Positions 1 to 8,310 of a stretch of 64,000 bases of DNA are shown here, one piece after another. The position numbers and the translations under genes are program-made. The stretch comes from Lacrimispora xylanisolvens (GTDB taxonomy: Bacteria; Bacillota; Clostridia; Lachnospirales; Lachnospiraceae). Where the stretch lies: contig NZ_PTJA01000001.1 in the NCBI RefSeq assembly GCF_002934545.1, forward strand, positions 558,001 to 622,000, written 5' to 3'. The notes under the pieces are model-generated. The model made no database searches, was not told where the DNA came from, and worked only from the letters and a program-made list of their open reading frames with translations. Position 1 is the stretch's first letter. The number at the start of each line of letters is the position of its first letter.

Positions 1-97
1 CCAGGTTCTTTATTCAGTTTCAATACCGCACTCCCGGCCTGTATGGTTTCCTTCGAAAATCATTTACCGGAAGTAAAGGTTAAATTTCACACTGCTG
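1..97. other. Window-edge stretch, unresolved
   Basis: This stretch lies beyond the 3' end of the L,D-transpeptidase gene. On the + strand all three frames stay open from base 1 into this stretch or beyond. Two of them end here, with TAA at 74-76 and TAA at 81-83, so it may hold the 3' end of a gene that begins outside the window. There is too little sequence to choose a frame or name a product. Confidence 0.25.
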
Positions 98-1546
98 TTA
101 CATGTTCGGATCAGTCGGATCCCAGGTTTGTGTATCTGGTATGATCTGCTCAATGGCAGGTCGTTCATATGGTCCAGGAACGGGTGATTCGTAAATGGTT
201 ACCGTAGTTCCAAGAGCACAGTGATCATAGATCCACTTGGCATCGCCGGAGAGAAGACGGATACAGCCGGCTGATTCCGCAATGCTTAAATAATTATATG
301 TAGAGGGATCCAGAGTCATCTTATCCGGGCGGCTGTAAAGAATGGAGTGGATTAAAAAGCCCTTCCAGATACGGGTTGCATATTGGGTAAAGATACCGTG
401 GTCCATATCCCGCCAGCGGTATTTCACTGGTGTCTGGAATGTTCCAAGTGGTGTATCCGGACCTGTAGAGGTAAGGAATGACTTTACCGGAATAATGAAT
501 CCGTTGGCGCCGTCTTTTGCAAAGACTGTCATACAGTTCATCTGTTTGTTGATGCTGATAAAGAATGGTCCCGAGTTTCCGATGATGGGCTCTAAATCAG
601 TAAGCATCTTGCCAGAATTTAAATCAAAATAGTACTTGAAGCCGTCGATGTACTGCCAGCCTACAACTGGAAGAGAGTCCTTAAAATAATACCGGTCATT
701 TTCAAGCCATGCCCAGCCGGTAAAAGGGGTACCGTCTCCGTTAAAGTAGCGCAGTCCGCCGTCAACAATCTGCATTCCGTCTTTTGTGGCGGAAATCAGT
801 GGCTTATCTGTCTTATATGGGAAGGCAGAGTTCTTAGCATAGAATGCCATACGAAAACCTGTGATATAACGTCCGGTTCCCATGGTTCCTGCACTGGTGC
901 CGTTCTTTGCCCAGTCCGTGGTGGTGCCGTCGTCTAATTTTGCTGAATAATAGAGATTGAACTGATTGTTTACATAACCGGAAAACCTCATCTGTATGGC
1001 TTCAATATTCACGTCATTGGGATAATTGGTTGTCTGTTGTCCATTCATGACCCATGGGGACCAGCCAGTGCCTGATGTGTAGGTCCGGTAGAGTACGTTT
1101 CCTACGATATTCGTGAGAAATGTAGATAATCCATGAAAGCCCTGTCCCTCGTTGGTGATCCAGGCATCGTTGACAAAAGGCTGTGTCCAGTTGCCATCAC
1201 CAATCATAACAGTGGTCTGAAGTCGTGGGAAATTGGCTTTTAATGCTTCCTGAGCAGCCCGGGTCGCTTCATCAACAACACCGTCTTCTCCTCCTCCAGC
1301 TCCTTCTTTTCCGATATCTATTCCTGCATTTGCCAAAGCGGTTTCTGCTTCCTCTGTAGTTACGCCTCCCTCAGTCTCGCTTGCAGCTGCACTCTGTTTT
1401 CCAGATTTACTGCTGTCGCTGAGGCTGACGCCATTCCTGTAACCCGGTCCATATGCCTCGTCCGCCCGCGTAAGGGCAGCCTGTCCCAGGACAAGAGCAG
1501 CTGTCAGGCAGAATGCCGCCAGGCCGCGTGTCAGTTTACGCATCAT
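98..1546 (-). CDS. Secreted L,D-transpeptidase (YkuD) with cell-wall-binding repeats
   Basis: A 482-residue exported protein. The first ~28 residues form a signal peptide (MMRKL start, hydrophobic core, cut near TRADEA). A low-complexity linker follows, then a domain of unknown type at about 100-250. At about 265-320 are two or three choline-binding-type repeats (GWAWLENDRYYF, GWQYIDGFKYYF). The C-terminal YkuD domain (about 325-460) carries the catalytic signature with His in FLIHSILY and the nucleophilic Cys in SAGCIRL, near residue 428. The family makes 3-3 peptidoglycan cross-links or attaches proteins to the wall. Starts at 1546 and 1543 both fit the AGGAGG at about 1551-1556. It is transcribed away from the polysaccharide operon. 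The repeats suggest it docks on the same wall polymer as the other repeat proteins in this window. Confidence 0.88.
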   Translation of the reverse strand: MMRKLTRGLAAFCLTAALVLGQAALTRADEAYGPGYRNGVSLSDSSKSGKQSAAASETEGGVTTEEAETALANAGIDIGKEGAGGGEDGVVDEATRAAQEALKANFPRLQTTVMIGDGNWTQPFVNDAWITNEGQGFHGLSTFLTNIVGNVLYRTYTSGTGWSPWVMNGQQTTNYPNDVNIEAIQMRFSGYVNNQFNLYYSAKLDDGTTTDWAKNGTSAGTMGTGRYITGFRMAFYAKNSAFPYKTDKPLISATKDGMQIVDGGLRYFNGDGTPFTGWAWLENDRYYFKDSLPVVGWQYIDGFKYYFDLNSGKMLTDLEPIIGNSGPFFISINKQMNCMTVFAKDGANGFIIPVKSFLTSTGPDTPLGTFQTPVKYRWRDMDHGIFTQYATRIWKGFLIHSILYSRPDKMTLDPSTYNYLSIAESAGCIRLLSGDAKWIYDHCALGTTVTIYESPVPGPYERPAIEQIIPDTQTWDPTDPNM

Positions 1547-1628
1547 AAAAACCTCCTGTAAATCATTATAAATTTTAAAGTGATTCCATAATACTTTAAC
1601 ATAACTAACTGGAAAATGCTATATACGA

Positions 1629-1657
1629 TTTACATTTATTGGGCAATATAGTACAAT
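1629..1657 (+). promoter_or_regulatory. Sigma-A-type promoter of the polysaccharide operon
   Basis: TTTACA at 1629-1634 and TACAAT at 1652-1657 are separated by exactly 17 bp, each one mismatch from consensus. They lie about 40 bp upstream of the flippase start at 1700, in the divergent gap with the L,D-transpeptidase gene. Confidence 0.6.
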
Positions 1658-1699
1658 AAGGCGGAAATGTAAATTGGATGATTGAGGAGAAAAGCCAGT

Positions 1700-3142
1700 A
1701 TGTACCAGGAAAATATGAAAGAGAGAGTGCTTTCCGGACTGTTTTGGAAAGTCATGGAAAATGGGGGAACACAGGGAATTCAGTTCCTTGTATCCGTACT
1801 TTTAGCCAGACTTTTAACGCCGTCCGAATCCGGGGAAGTCATGCTGATTATGATATTTATTACCATCGGCAATGTATTTGTCCAGAGTGGTTTTAACACT
1901 TCTCTGATTCAGAAGCAGGAAGTGGATGAAAGAGATTATTCTTCTGCTTTTTGCGTAAGCTTTCTGATTGCCTTCGTTCTATATATAATTTTGTTCTTTT
2001 CTGCGCCTGCAATCGGGGATTTTTATGGACAGCCAGTGTTTGTACCAGTGTTAAGAATTCTGTCCCTGACGTTGTTCTTCGGCGCAGTCATATCGGTGCA
2101 GTCCGCCTCCGTTTCCAGAAATATGGAATTTAGAAAGCTTTGTATGGCAAGCCTTTTTGCTGCGGCAGGTTCCGGCATCATCGGAGTGCTGATGGCTTTA
2201 GAAGGATATGGACTATGGGCACTTGCCATGCAGCAGTTTTTTTACAGCTTTTTTCTCATGGCTGTGCTGCATTTTTTAAAGACCTGGAAACCAAGTCTTA
2301 AATTTTCCATTGAAAAAGCGGGAGAGTTATTCTCATATGGCTGGAAGATTCTCATGTCTGGCCTCATTGATACGGTTTTTACCAATGTTTATGGTCTGGT
2401 GATTGGAAAAATATATAATTCGGCTATGATGGGGCAATACTCTAGAGGAAATCAGTTTCCTGCACTCATTGCCAATAATTTAGGGGCAGCGATCCAGTCG
2501 GTTATGCTTCCTGCTTTTTCTGCCTGCCAGGATGACAGAGAGAGGGTAAAAAGCATGGTAAGAAGGTCGATTGTGACAAGCTCTTATCTTGTTTTTCCCA
2601 TGATGGCAGGACTGATTGCCGTAGCAGAGCCTATGGTAAAGCTTTTACTGACAGACCAGTATTTACCTTGTGTCCCCATGCTCCGGCTCCTTTGCATTGC
2701 CTATGCTACCTGGCCCCTTCATGTGGCCAATTTACAGGCAATCAATGCCCTTGGAAGAAGTGAGATTTTCTTAAAACTGGAGATTATTAAAAAAGCAGTC
2801 AGTGTGGTGGCGTTAATCATCAGCATTCCCTTTGGAATTTATACCATGGTGGCGTTAAGAGCAGTGACGGATTTTATCTGTACATTTATCAATGCCTATC
2901 CGAATAAGAAGCTTCTTCATTACAGCTTTCTTCAGCAGTGGAGAGATGTATTTCCTTCTTTACTTTTATCGGCTGCCATGTGCGGTGTGGTTTACAGCGT
3001 GCAGTTCCTGGTAAATGGAACTCTGCTGACACTGACGTTGCAGATTGTCACAGGAGTCCTGTTTTATGCAGGCTTTTCCTGGCTGTTTAAGATTGAAAGC
3101 TTCTTTTACTTATGCAGAACTGTGAAAAACATGGGCAGGTAA
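1700..3142 (+). CDS. Polysaccharide flippase (Wzx/MATE-type oligosaccharide exporter)
   Basis: A 480-residue integral membrane protein with about 12-14 hydrophobic segments. The N-terminal pattern (FWKVMENGGTQGIQFLVSV, then LLARLLTPSESGEV) is typical of the polysaccharide_synt / MviN-like flippases that turn lipid-linked oligosaccharides across the membrane. The ATG at 1700 is chosen because TTGAGGAG sits 7-10 bases before it. An earlier in-frame TTG at 1682 has no ribosome site. It is the first gene of a six-gene operon that ends at the terminator near 8199. The substrate cannot be read from sequence. Confidence 0.85.
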   Translation: MYQENMKERVLSGLFWKVMENGGTQGIQFLVSVLLARLLTPSESGEVMLIMIFITIGNVFVQSGFNTSLIQKQEVDERDYSSAFCVSFLIAFVLYIILFFSAPAIGDFYGQPVFVPVLRILSLTLFFGAVISVQSASVSRNMEFRKLCMASLFAAAGSGIIGVLMALEGYGLWALAMQQFFYSFFLMAVLHFLKTWKPSLKFSIEKAGELFSYGWKILMSGLIDTVFTNVYGLVIGKIYNSAMMGQYSRGNQFPALIANNLGAAIQSVMLPAFSACQDDRERVKSMVRRSIVTSSYLVFPMMAGLIAVAEPMVKLLLTDQYLPCVPMLRLLCIAYATWPLHVANLQAINALGRSEIFLKLEIIKKAVSVVALIISIPFGIYTMVALRAVTDFICTFINAYPNKKLLHYSFLQQWRDVFPSLLLSAAMCGVVYSVQFLVNGTLLTLTLQIVTGVLFYAGFSWLFKIESFFYLCRTVKNMGR

Positions 3143-3226
3143 GATAGACGTTAGCGGTTTACTTTTTTAGGCGAATCATGTAGAATAAAAAGAACTTGTT
3201 AAATGAAATGAAATAGAGGAACTATA

Positions 3227-4483
3227 ATGGAACGTAAAAACGTGGCATGGAATATGATCGGAAGCCTGGTTTACGCGGGATCCAGCATGCTGCTGACAGC
3301 TCTGGTTAATCATCTGGTGGGAACGGATCAGGGAGGCATATTTGGCTTTGCTTTCAGCACATTCGGACAGCAGATGTTTCTTGTGGCCTATTTTGGAATG
3401 AGACCCATTCAGAGTACGGATGTGAGAGAGAGCTATACCTTTGGCGAATACCGGATGGCACGTATGGTTACCTGTGGTATGGCGCTGATTTTTGGCATTT
3501 GCTACATTCTATGGAAGGTTTTCGTTTCTTCTTCCGACTATACCTATGAAAAAATCATGGTTGTTTTCTTCATGGTTCTTTATAAGGTGCTTGACGGATT
3601 TGCTGATGTATACGAGTCGGAATTTCAAAGAAAAGGAAAGCTTTATTTAACCGGACAGGCTATGACCTGGCGAACCCTGTTTTCCGTGTGTCTGTTTTTA
3701 GGCACTCTGGCATTGACACGGGATTTAATTGTCGCTTCTGCGGTTGCCGCCGCTTCTCAGGCAGTTGGAATCTGGCTGTTTGATAAAAGGACAGCAGATA
3801 GAATAACGGAAATTAATTATGTACATGCAAAAGGAAGGCACAAACAGCTTTTACAGGACAGCTTCCTTTTGTTTTTGTCTGTATTTTTAGACGGACTTAT
3901 CTTTGCAATGGCAAAGTATGCAGTGGATTCCCAGATGACTTCTGCGGACAATGCTGTATTTGTGGCAATATTTATGCCTACCTCCGTGATCAATCTTGCA
4001 GCTAATTTTGTAATCCGTCCATTCCTTACCAGACTTTCCTTACTCTGGGATGAAAACAGGACTTCGGAGTTTCTTGGAGTTCTAAGAAAGTTGTCCGGAA
4101 TTATCCTGTTTCTTACTGTAGTTGCTCTGGCCGGAGCCTGGGTAATGGGCGTTCCGGTACTTTCCGCTGTTTTTAATGTGGAACTGGCGCCTTACCTTCC
4201 GGGACTACTGGCGATTATCCTGGGGGGCGGATTCTTTGCAGTGATGAATTTATTTTATTATGTCCTGGTAATTATGAAGAAACAGAGACTGATATTTTTT
4301 GGATATGTTCCGGTCTGCCTCCTTTCGTTTGTTCTTTCCTATCAGTTTGTGAAGATAGGCGGAATTAACGGTGGTGCGTATTCCTACATGATTGAGATGC
4401 TGATTCTCATGCTGTGTTTTATGGGACAGGCGATCCGGGTTATTGGTACAAAAGAAAAAGGAAGGAGAGAGCAGAGGATATGA
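3227..4483 (+). CDS. Polysaccharide-transport-like multi-spanning membrane protein
   Basis: A 418-residue protein with about 12 predicted membrane segments, starting MERKNVAWNMIGSLVYAGSS. Its overall design resembles Wzx-type flippases: a first helix followed by LVNHLVGTDQGGIFGFAFS. It differs clearly from the flippase just upstream. AGAGGAAC precedes the ATG. Its stop (TGA 4481-4483) overlaps the next gene's start (ATGA), so the two are translationally coupled. It may be a second flippase for another glycan or for a precursor of the same one. The role is inferred from family and context only. Confidence 0.7.
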   Translation: MERKNVAWNMIGSLVYAGSSMLLTALVNHLVGTDQGGIFGFAFSTFGQQMFLVAYFGMRPIQSTDVRESYTFGEYRMARMVTCGMALIFGICYILWKVFVSSSDYTYEKIMVVFFMVLYKVLDGFADVYESEFQRKGKLYLTGQAMTWRTLFSVCLFLGTLALTRDLIVASAVAAASQAVGIWLFDKRTADRITEINYVHAKGRHKQLLQDSFLLFLSVFLDGLIFAMAKYAVDSQMTSADNAVFVAIFMPTSVINLAANFVIRPFLTRLSLLWDENRTSEFLGVLRKLSGIILFLTVVALAGAWVMGVPVLSAVFNVELAPYLPGLLAIILGGGFFAVMNLFYYVLVIMKKQRLIFFGYVPVCLLSFVLSYQFVKIGGINGGAYSYMIEMLILMLCFMGQAIRVIGTKEKGRREQRI

Positions 4484-5178
4484 CAGACCGGGTACTGGTA
4501 GTAATACCTGCATACAATGAGGCTTTAAATATTGAGCGGGTAGTGGGAGAAGTCATTGAGAATTATCCCATGTATGACTATGTAATCATAAATGACGGTT
4601 CTACGGACAACACCGCCAGAATTTGCAGAAAGCATGGCTGGAAGATCATTGATCTGCCTATGAATTTAGGCCTGGCAGGCGCATTTCAGACAGGACTTAA
4701 GTATGCACACAGAAAGGGCTATGGCTACGCCATACAGTTTGACGGTGACGGTCAGCACCGCCCGGAGTTTATACTTCCCATGAAAGAAAAGATGGATCAG
4801 GGATATGATATTGTGATTGGCTCCAGGTTTGTAACAGAAAAAAAGCCCCGTTCTCTCCGCATGCTTGGCAGCCGGATGTTAAGCGGTGCCATCTGGTTTA
4901 CAACCGGTGTTAAGGTAAACGATCCCACTTCCGGTATGCGCATGTTCAGCCGAAAGATGATCAAGGAATTTGCAGACGGTCTGAATTACGGTCCGGAACC
5001 GGATACCATTTCCTATCTCATCCGCCATGGTGCCAGAGTGGCGGAAATACCTGTAATCATGGATGAGCGGATACTGGGAGAGAGTTACTTAAATCCCTTG
5101 AATGCGGCAAAGTATATGGGAAAGATGCTGTTTTCCATTTTACTGGTTCAGAGCTTTCGCATCCGGGACAGAAGATAA
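4480..5178 (+). CDS. GT2 family glycosyltransferase (polyprenyl-phosphate glycosyltransferase-like)
   Basis: A 232-residue soluble transferase. The N-terminal GT-A fold begins VLVVIPAYNEALNIE. The nucleotide-sugar site is visible as NDGSTDNTA (residues ~40-48) and the metal-binding DGDGQH near residue 90. No C-terminal membrane helices are seen, unlike full DPM1/GtrB enzymes. The DUF2304 membrane protein encoded next often accompanies this GT2 type and may supply the membrane part. The start at 4480 overlaps the upstream stop and has GGAGAG in front. A longer in-frame start at 4414 lies inside the previous gene and is unlikely. Confidence 0.87.
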   Translation: MTDRVLVVIPAYNEALNIERVVGEVIENYPMYDYVIINDGSTDNTARICRKHGWKIIDLPMNLGLAGAFQTGLKYAHRKGYGYAIQFDGDGQHRPEFILPMKEKMDQGYDIVIGSRFVTEKKPRSLRMLGSRMLSGAIWFTTGVKVNDPTSGMRMFSRKMIKEFADGLNYGPEPDTISYLIRHGARVAEIPVIMDERILGESYLNPLNAAKYMGKMLFSILLVQSFRIRDRR

Positions 5179-5196
5179 AAGAAGGGGGTACGTAAT

Positions 5197-5553
5197 ATGA
5201 CGTTTTTACTTCGCTGCGTACTGATATGCGTTTCCCTGGTACTGACTTTTTATGTACTGGGAAGGATTCGCCACTCCAAAATGAGGATAGAGGATTCCAT
5301 ATTCTGGGTAATGTTTTCCATGCTGTTAGTGATTTTCAGCGTCTTTCCGAAGGTGGCTGATTTTATATCCAGTCTGGTGGGAACCTATTCCACAGCTAAT
5401 TTCATTTTTACCCTGATGATCTTTATTCTGCTCACCAAGGTCTTTTTTCAGTCGATTAAGATATCCCAGTTAGAACGCAGAGTGACGGAGTTAATCCAGA
5501 TGCTGGCGCTTGATAAGGAGGAAGCCATAGAGAAGGAGGAGCATAAACTGTGA
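5197..5553 (+). CDS. DUF2304 small membrane protein
   Basis: A 118-residue protein with three hydrophobic segments (about 2-22, 32-52 and 65-88) and a charged, helical C-terminus (SQLERRVTELIQMLALDKEEA) likely to form a short coiled coil. This matches the DUF2304 family, routinely found beside GT2 polyprenyl-phosphate glycosyltransferases. AAGGGGGT precedes the ATG. The last codons overlap the GTG start of the next gene (GTGA). I infer a membrane partner for the upstream transferase. Confidence 0.8.
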   Translation: MTFLLRCVLICVSLVLTFYVLGRIRHSKMRIEDSIFWVMFSMLLVIFSVFPKVADFISSLVGTYSTANFIFTLMIFILLTKVFFQSIKISQLERRVTELIQMLALDKEEAIEKEEHKL

Positions 5554-7154
5554 AACGTTTGTTAAGGACGAAAGGCTTGTGGCTTGCAGCCGGAAGCATT
5601 CTGCTTTTGATGTTCCTGTTCGTCAGAACCTATATGAAAACCATCGTTGGAATTCCTTCTCCGGAATTTGAGCCGGTTCGCCGGTTTTACTGGTGGTTTA
5701 TTGTCTTCGGTTGTGGATTTCTTGCTGCGTTAGCCTTTCTTTTGTGGATAAAGGATGTTTTTAACCAGTGGCTGTTCCCGTTGGTGGTGATCGGACTGGG
5801 TACTTTTTATCTGTTTGCTTTAACACCTTTTACTGCACCCGATGAAGCAGCTCACTTCGTGACTGCCTATCGCCTCTCCAGTCAGATGATGGGAAAACAG
5901 GCGGTGGCTGGGGACGACTTTTTAAAGCATGCAACACCGGAAGAGAAGGAACGGTTGAAAAAAGGGGCGAATGTCCTGGTCAGAAGTGATGATGATGTGT
6001 CAGGTCTCTATGCAGAGCCTGGTCAGAGAACCTACAACCGTATACTGACAGAACTGTTTTCTCTTGATCACAGCCAGTCAGAGACGGTGCGGGAGGAAGT
6101 GCCGGTGAATGCTACTCCTGTGGTCTATCTGCCTCAGGCGGCAGGGATCACTCTCGCCAGACTTTTGCATCTTGGTTATATTCCTCTGGTGTATCTGGGA
6201 CGTTTTATGAATCTTCTGGCGTTTGCAGCTATGGCAGCAGTGTCTGTTCGGCTGATGCCCTTTAAAAAGGAAGTTTTAATGGCGGTATCCTGCCTGCCCA
6301 TGACTCTTCACCTGGCATCGTCCTATTCTTATGATACTGCATTTATTGGCATGTCCATGCTTTTGCTTTCCTGGTGTTTCCATCTTGCTTACGAAAAAGA
6401 AGAGATAAAATTAAAAGATTTGCTGGTTCTTACACTTTTACTGATCCTGTTAGAGCCTGGGAAAATCGTTTATTTGCCTGCAGCTGGAATTTGTCTGCTG
6501 ATTCCAAAATCTAAATTTAAATCCAATAGACATTACTGGATTTCTCTTTTCTGTATCCTTGGGGTCATGCTGCTGGCAGTTTTCCTGGTAAACCGCCTGA
6601 TTCTCTCTGCCTGGGCAGGTGCTACGGAAAGTTACGTGGGGTGGAGTGAAGCTGCAGGTTATAATTTATCCGATGTATGGCAGCGTCCGTTTTACGTATT
6701 TACGGTCTTTTATGAAACCCTGGTAACCCAGTATGACTATTATCTGGTGACTATGCTGGGTGGCTTTTTGGGAAATTTAGATCCCAACTTAACGGTACCG
6801 CCGGTCTGCCTTACCCTTCTTTGGTATGCGCTCTTTATCAGTGTGGTAAAGAGAGAGGGGGAAGTGGTGAAAATGACGGACGGTCAGAAGCTATGGATCT
6901 TGTTTCTGGTATTTACAAGTGCAGTACTGGTTCTGACTTCCATGTTTTTAGGGTATACCCCCAGAAATTTAACGTATATTACAGGAGTCCAGGGACGTTA
7001 TTTCATTCCCCTTCTGCCCCTGCTGTTACTGACCATATATGACCGGCGTCTGGTAATCGGTGTGGATTTAAGAAAAAGTGCATGGTATCTGGAATGCTTT
7101 GTCAGTATCTATGCCCTGATCCGTATCTGCTCCACGTCGTGTCTGCGCTACTGA
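5550..7154 (+). CDS. DUF2142 multi-spanning membrane protein, probable glycan-assembly protein
   Basis: A 534-residue polytopic protein with about 12 membrane segments. Residues near 95-110 (FTAPDEAAHFVTAYRL) carry the acidic P-D-E...H motif after an early helix that marks DUF2142 proteins. This placing resembles the catalytic acidic loop of GT-C glycosyltransferases, so a lipid-linked-sugar transferase role is plausible but unproven. It starts with GTG at 5550, with AAGGAGG just upstream, and overlaps the DUF2304 stop by 4 bases. It lies in an operon with GT2 enzymes and flippases. Confidence 0.78.
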   Translation: MKRLLRTKGLWLAAGSILLLMFLFVRTYMKTIVGIPSPEFEPVRRFYWWFIVFGCGFLAALAFLLWIKDVFNQWLFPLVVIGLGTFYLFALTPFTAPDEAAHFVTAYRLSSQMMGKQAVAGDDFLKHATPEEKERLKKGANVLVRSDDDVSGLYAEPGQRTYNRILTELFSLDHSQSETVREEVPVNATPVVYLPQAAGITLARLLHLGYIPLVYLGRFMNLLAFAAMAAVSVRLMPFKKEVLMAVSCLPMTLHLASSYSYDTAFIGMSMLLLSWCFHLAYEKEEIKLKDLLVLTLLLILLEPGKIVYLPAAGICLLIPKSKFKSNRHYWISLFCILGVMLLAVFLVNRLILSAWAGATESYVGWSEAAGYNLSDVWQRPFYVFTVFYETLVTQYDYYLVTMLGGFLGNLDPNLTVPPVCLTLLWYALFISVVKREGEVVKMTDGQKLWILFLVFTSAVLVLTSMFLGYTPRNLTYITGVQGRYFIPLLPLLLLTIYDRRLVIGVDLRKSAWYLECFVSIYALIRICSTSCLRY

Positions 7155-7174
7155 TAGGAAAGAAGGGAGTTTCA

Positions 7175-8140
7175 ATGGAAGAAATGATGGCAGATCAAAG
7201 AACCGTTGATGTGATCATACCGGTTTATAAGCCTGACGAAACACTGATGCGGCTTTTTCACAGGCTGGGAGAACAGTCTTATCCCATACGGAAAATCATT
7301 GTGATGAATACGGAGAAATCCTACTGGAAGGATTCGAAGTATGCACAAGTGAAAAATCTGGAAGTTCATCATGTGACAAAAGAAGAATTTGACCATGGCG
7401 GAACAAGAAACAGAGGAGCCGGCTATTCCAAGGCGGATATCATGGTATTTATGACTGATGATGCGGTTCCTGCAGATAAAAATTTAATCAGTGCTCTTGT
7501 AAACGCGTTTGTTAAAACAGGAAGTGGCGGGGAAAAGGTGGTCATGGCATATGCAAGGCAGCTGCCAAATCCTGACTGTGCCCTGGCGGAACAGTACACC
7601 CGTTCCTTTAATTACCCATCTGAGAGCCGGGTTAAGACAGAGGCAGATTTAAAAGAGCTGGGAATCAAAACGTTTTTTGCCTCCAATGTCTGCTGTGCCT
7701 ATGACAGAAGTATTTTCCTGGAAGCAGGCGGATTCACCAAAACCACCATTTTCAATGAAGATATGATCTATGCAGGAAATGCGGTGCGGTACAGAGGCGA
7801 GGCTGTGGCGTATGCGGCTGATGCCAAGGTGATTCATTCCCATAATTACGGCTGTATCGCCCAGTTTAAGCGGAATTTTGACCTGGCGGTATCTCAGGCA
7901 GATCATCCGGAAGTGTTTGGTGGAATTCGCTCAGAGAGCGAGGGAATCCGGCTGGTGAAAAATACATGCGCCTGGCTGGTAAAACAAAAGAAGCCCTGGC
8001 TGATACCGGGAGTGATTATAAAAAGTGGTTTTAAATATATGGGATATCTCATGGGAAAACGGTACCGGACTCTTCCCAGACGGCTCATATTAAGCTGTAC
8101 CATGAACCAGTCTTACTGGGGAAAACATAAAACTGAATAA
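7175..8140 (+). CDS. GT2 family glycosyltransferase, rhamnosyltransferase-like
   Basis: A 321-residue enzyme. The GT-A domain starts VDVIIPVYKPDETLMRL. A DHGGTRNRGAG motif near residues 70-80 and FMTDDAVP near residue 95 provide the sugar-nucleotide and metal sites. FNEDMIYAGNAVRYRG contains the typical acceptor-side Glu-Asp. The DHGGTRN signature is common in rhamnosyltransferases of rhamnose-rich wall polymers. The ATG at 7175 follows AAGGGAG at the right distance, whereas the longer frame back to 7082 overlaps the DUF2142 gene and has no ribosome site. It is the last gene before a strong terminator. Confidence 0.87.
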   Translation: MEEMMADQRTVDVIIPVYKPDETLMRLFHRLGEQSYPIRKIIVMNTEKSYWKDSKYAQVKNLEVHHVTKEEFDHGGTRNRGAGYSKADIMVFMTDDAVPADKNLISALVNAFVKTGSGGEKVVMAYARQLPNPDCALAEQYTRSFNYPSESRVKTEADLKELGIKTFFASNVCCAYDRSIFLEAGGFTKTTIFNEDMIYAGNAVRYRGEAVAYAADAKVIHSHNYGCIAQFKRNFDLAVSQADHPEVFGGIRSESEGIRLVKNTCAWLVKQKKPWLIPGVIIKSGFKYMGYLMGKRYRTLPRRLILSCTMNQSYWGKHKTE

Positions 8141-8155
8141 AATATACCAATCAAT

Positions 8156-8199
8156 AAAGTATTTTTAACTAGAGCAGATAAAAATACTTTATTTTTTTG
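8156..8199 (+). terminator. Rho-independent terminator after the polysaccharide operon
   Basis: A perfect 11-bp stem (AAAGTATTTTT at 8156-8166 and AAAAATACTTT at 8180-8190) with a 13-base loop is followed by a run of T at 8192-8198. It closes the operon 1700-8140 ahead of the allantoin genes. Confidence 0.8.
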
Positions 8200-8310
8200 T
8201 CTTTTTTTACCAATGAATTATACTATGGTGAAAACTATAATGCAAATAACACAATAAATCGCCGGTATTTATTAAAAAAGTAAACAAAGTGCAAAAGAGG
8301 AGGTATCAGA

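Noticed and set aside
342-632. 96-residue open frame on the + strand
   Set aside because: It lies wholly inside the L,D-transpeptidase gene on the other strand, has no ribosome site and shows no recognisable protein features.
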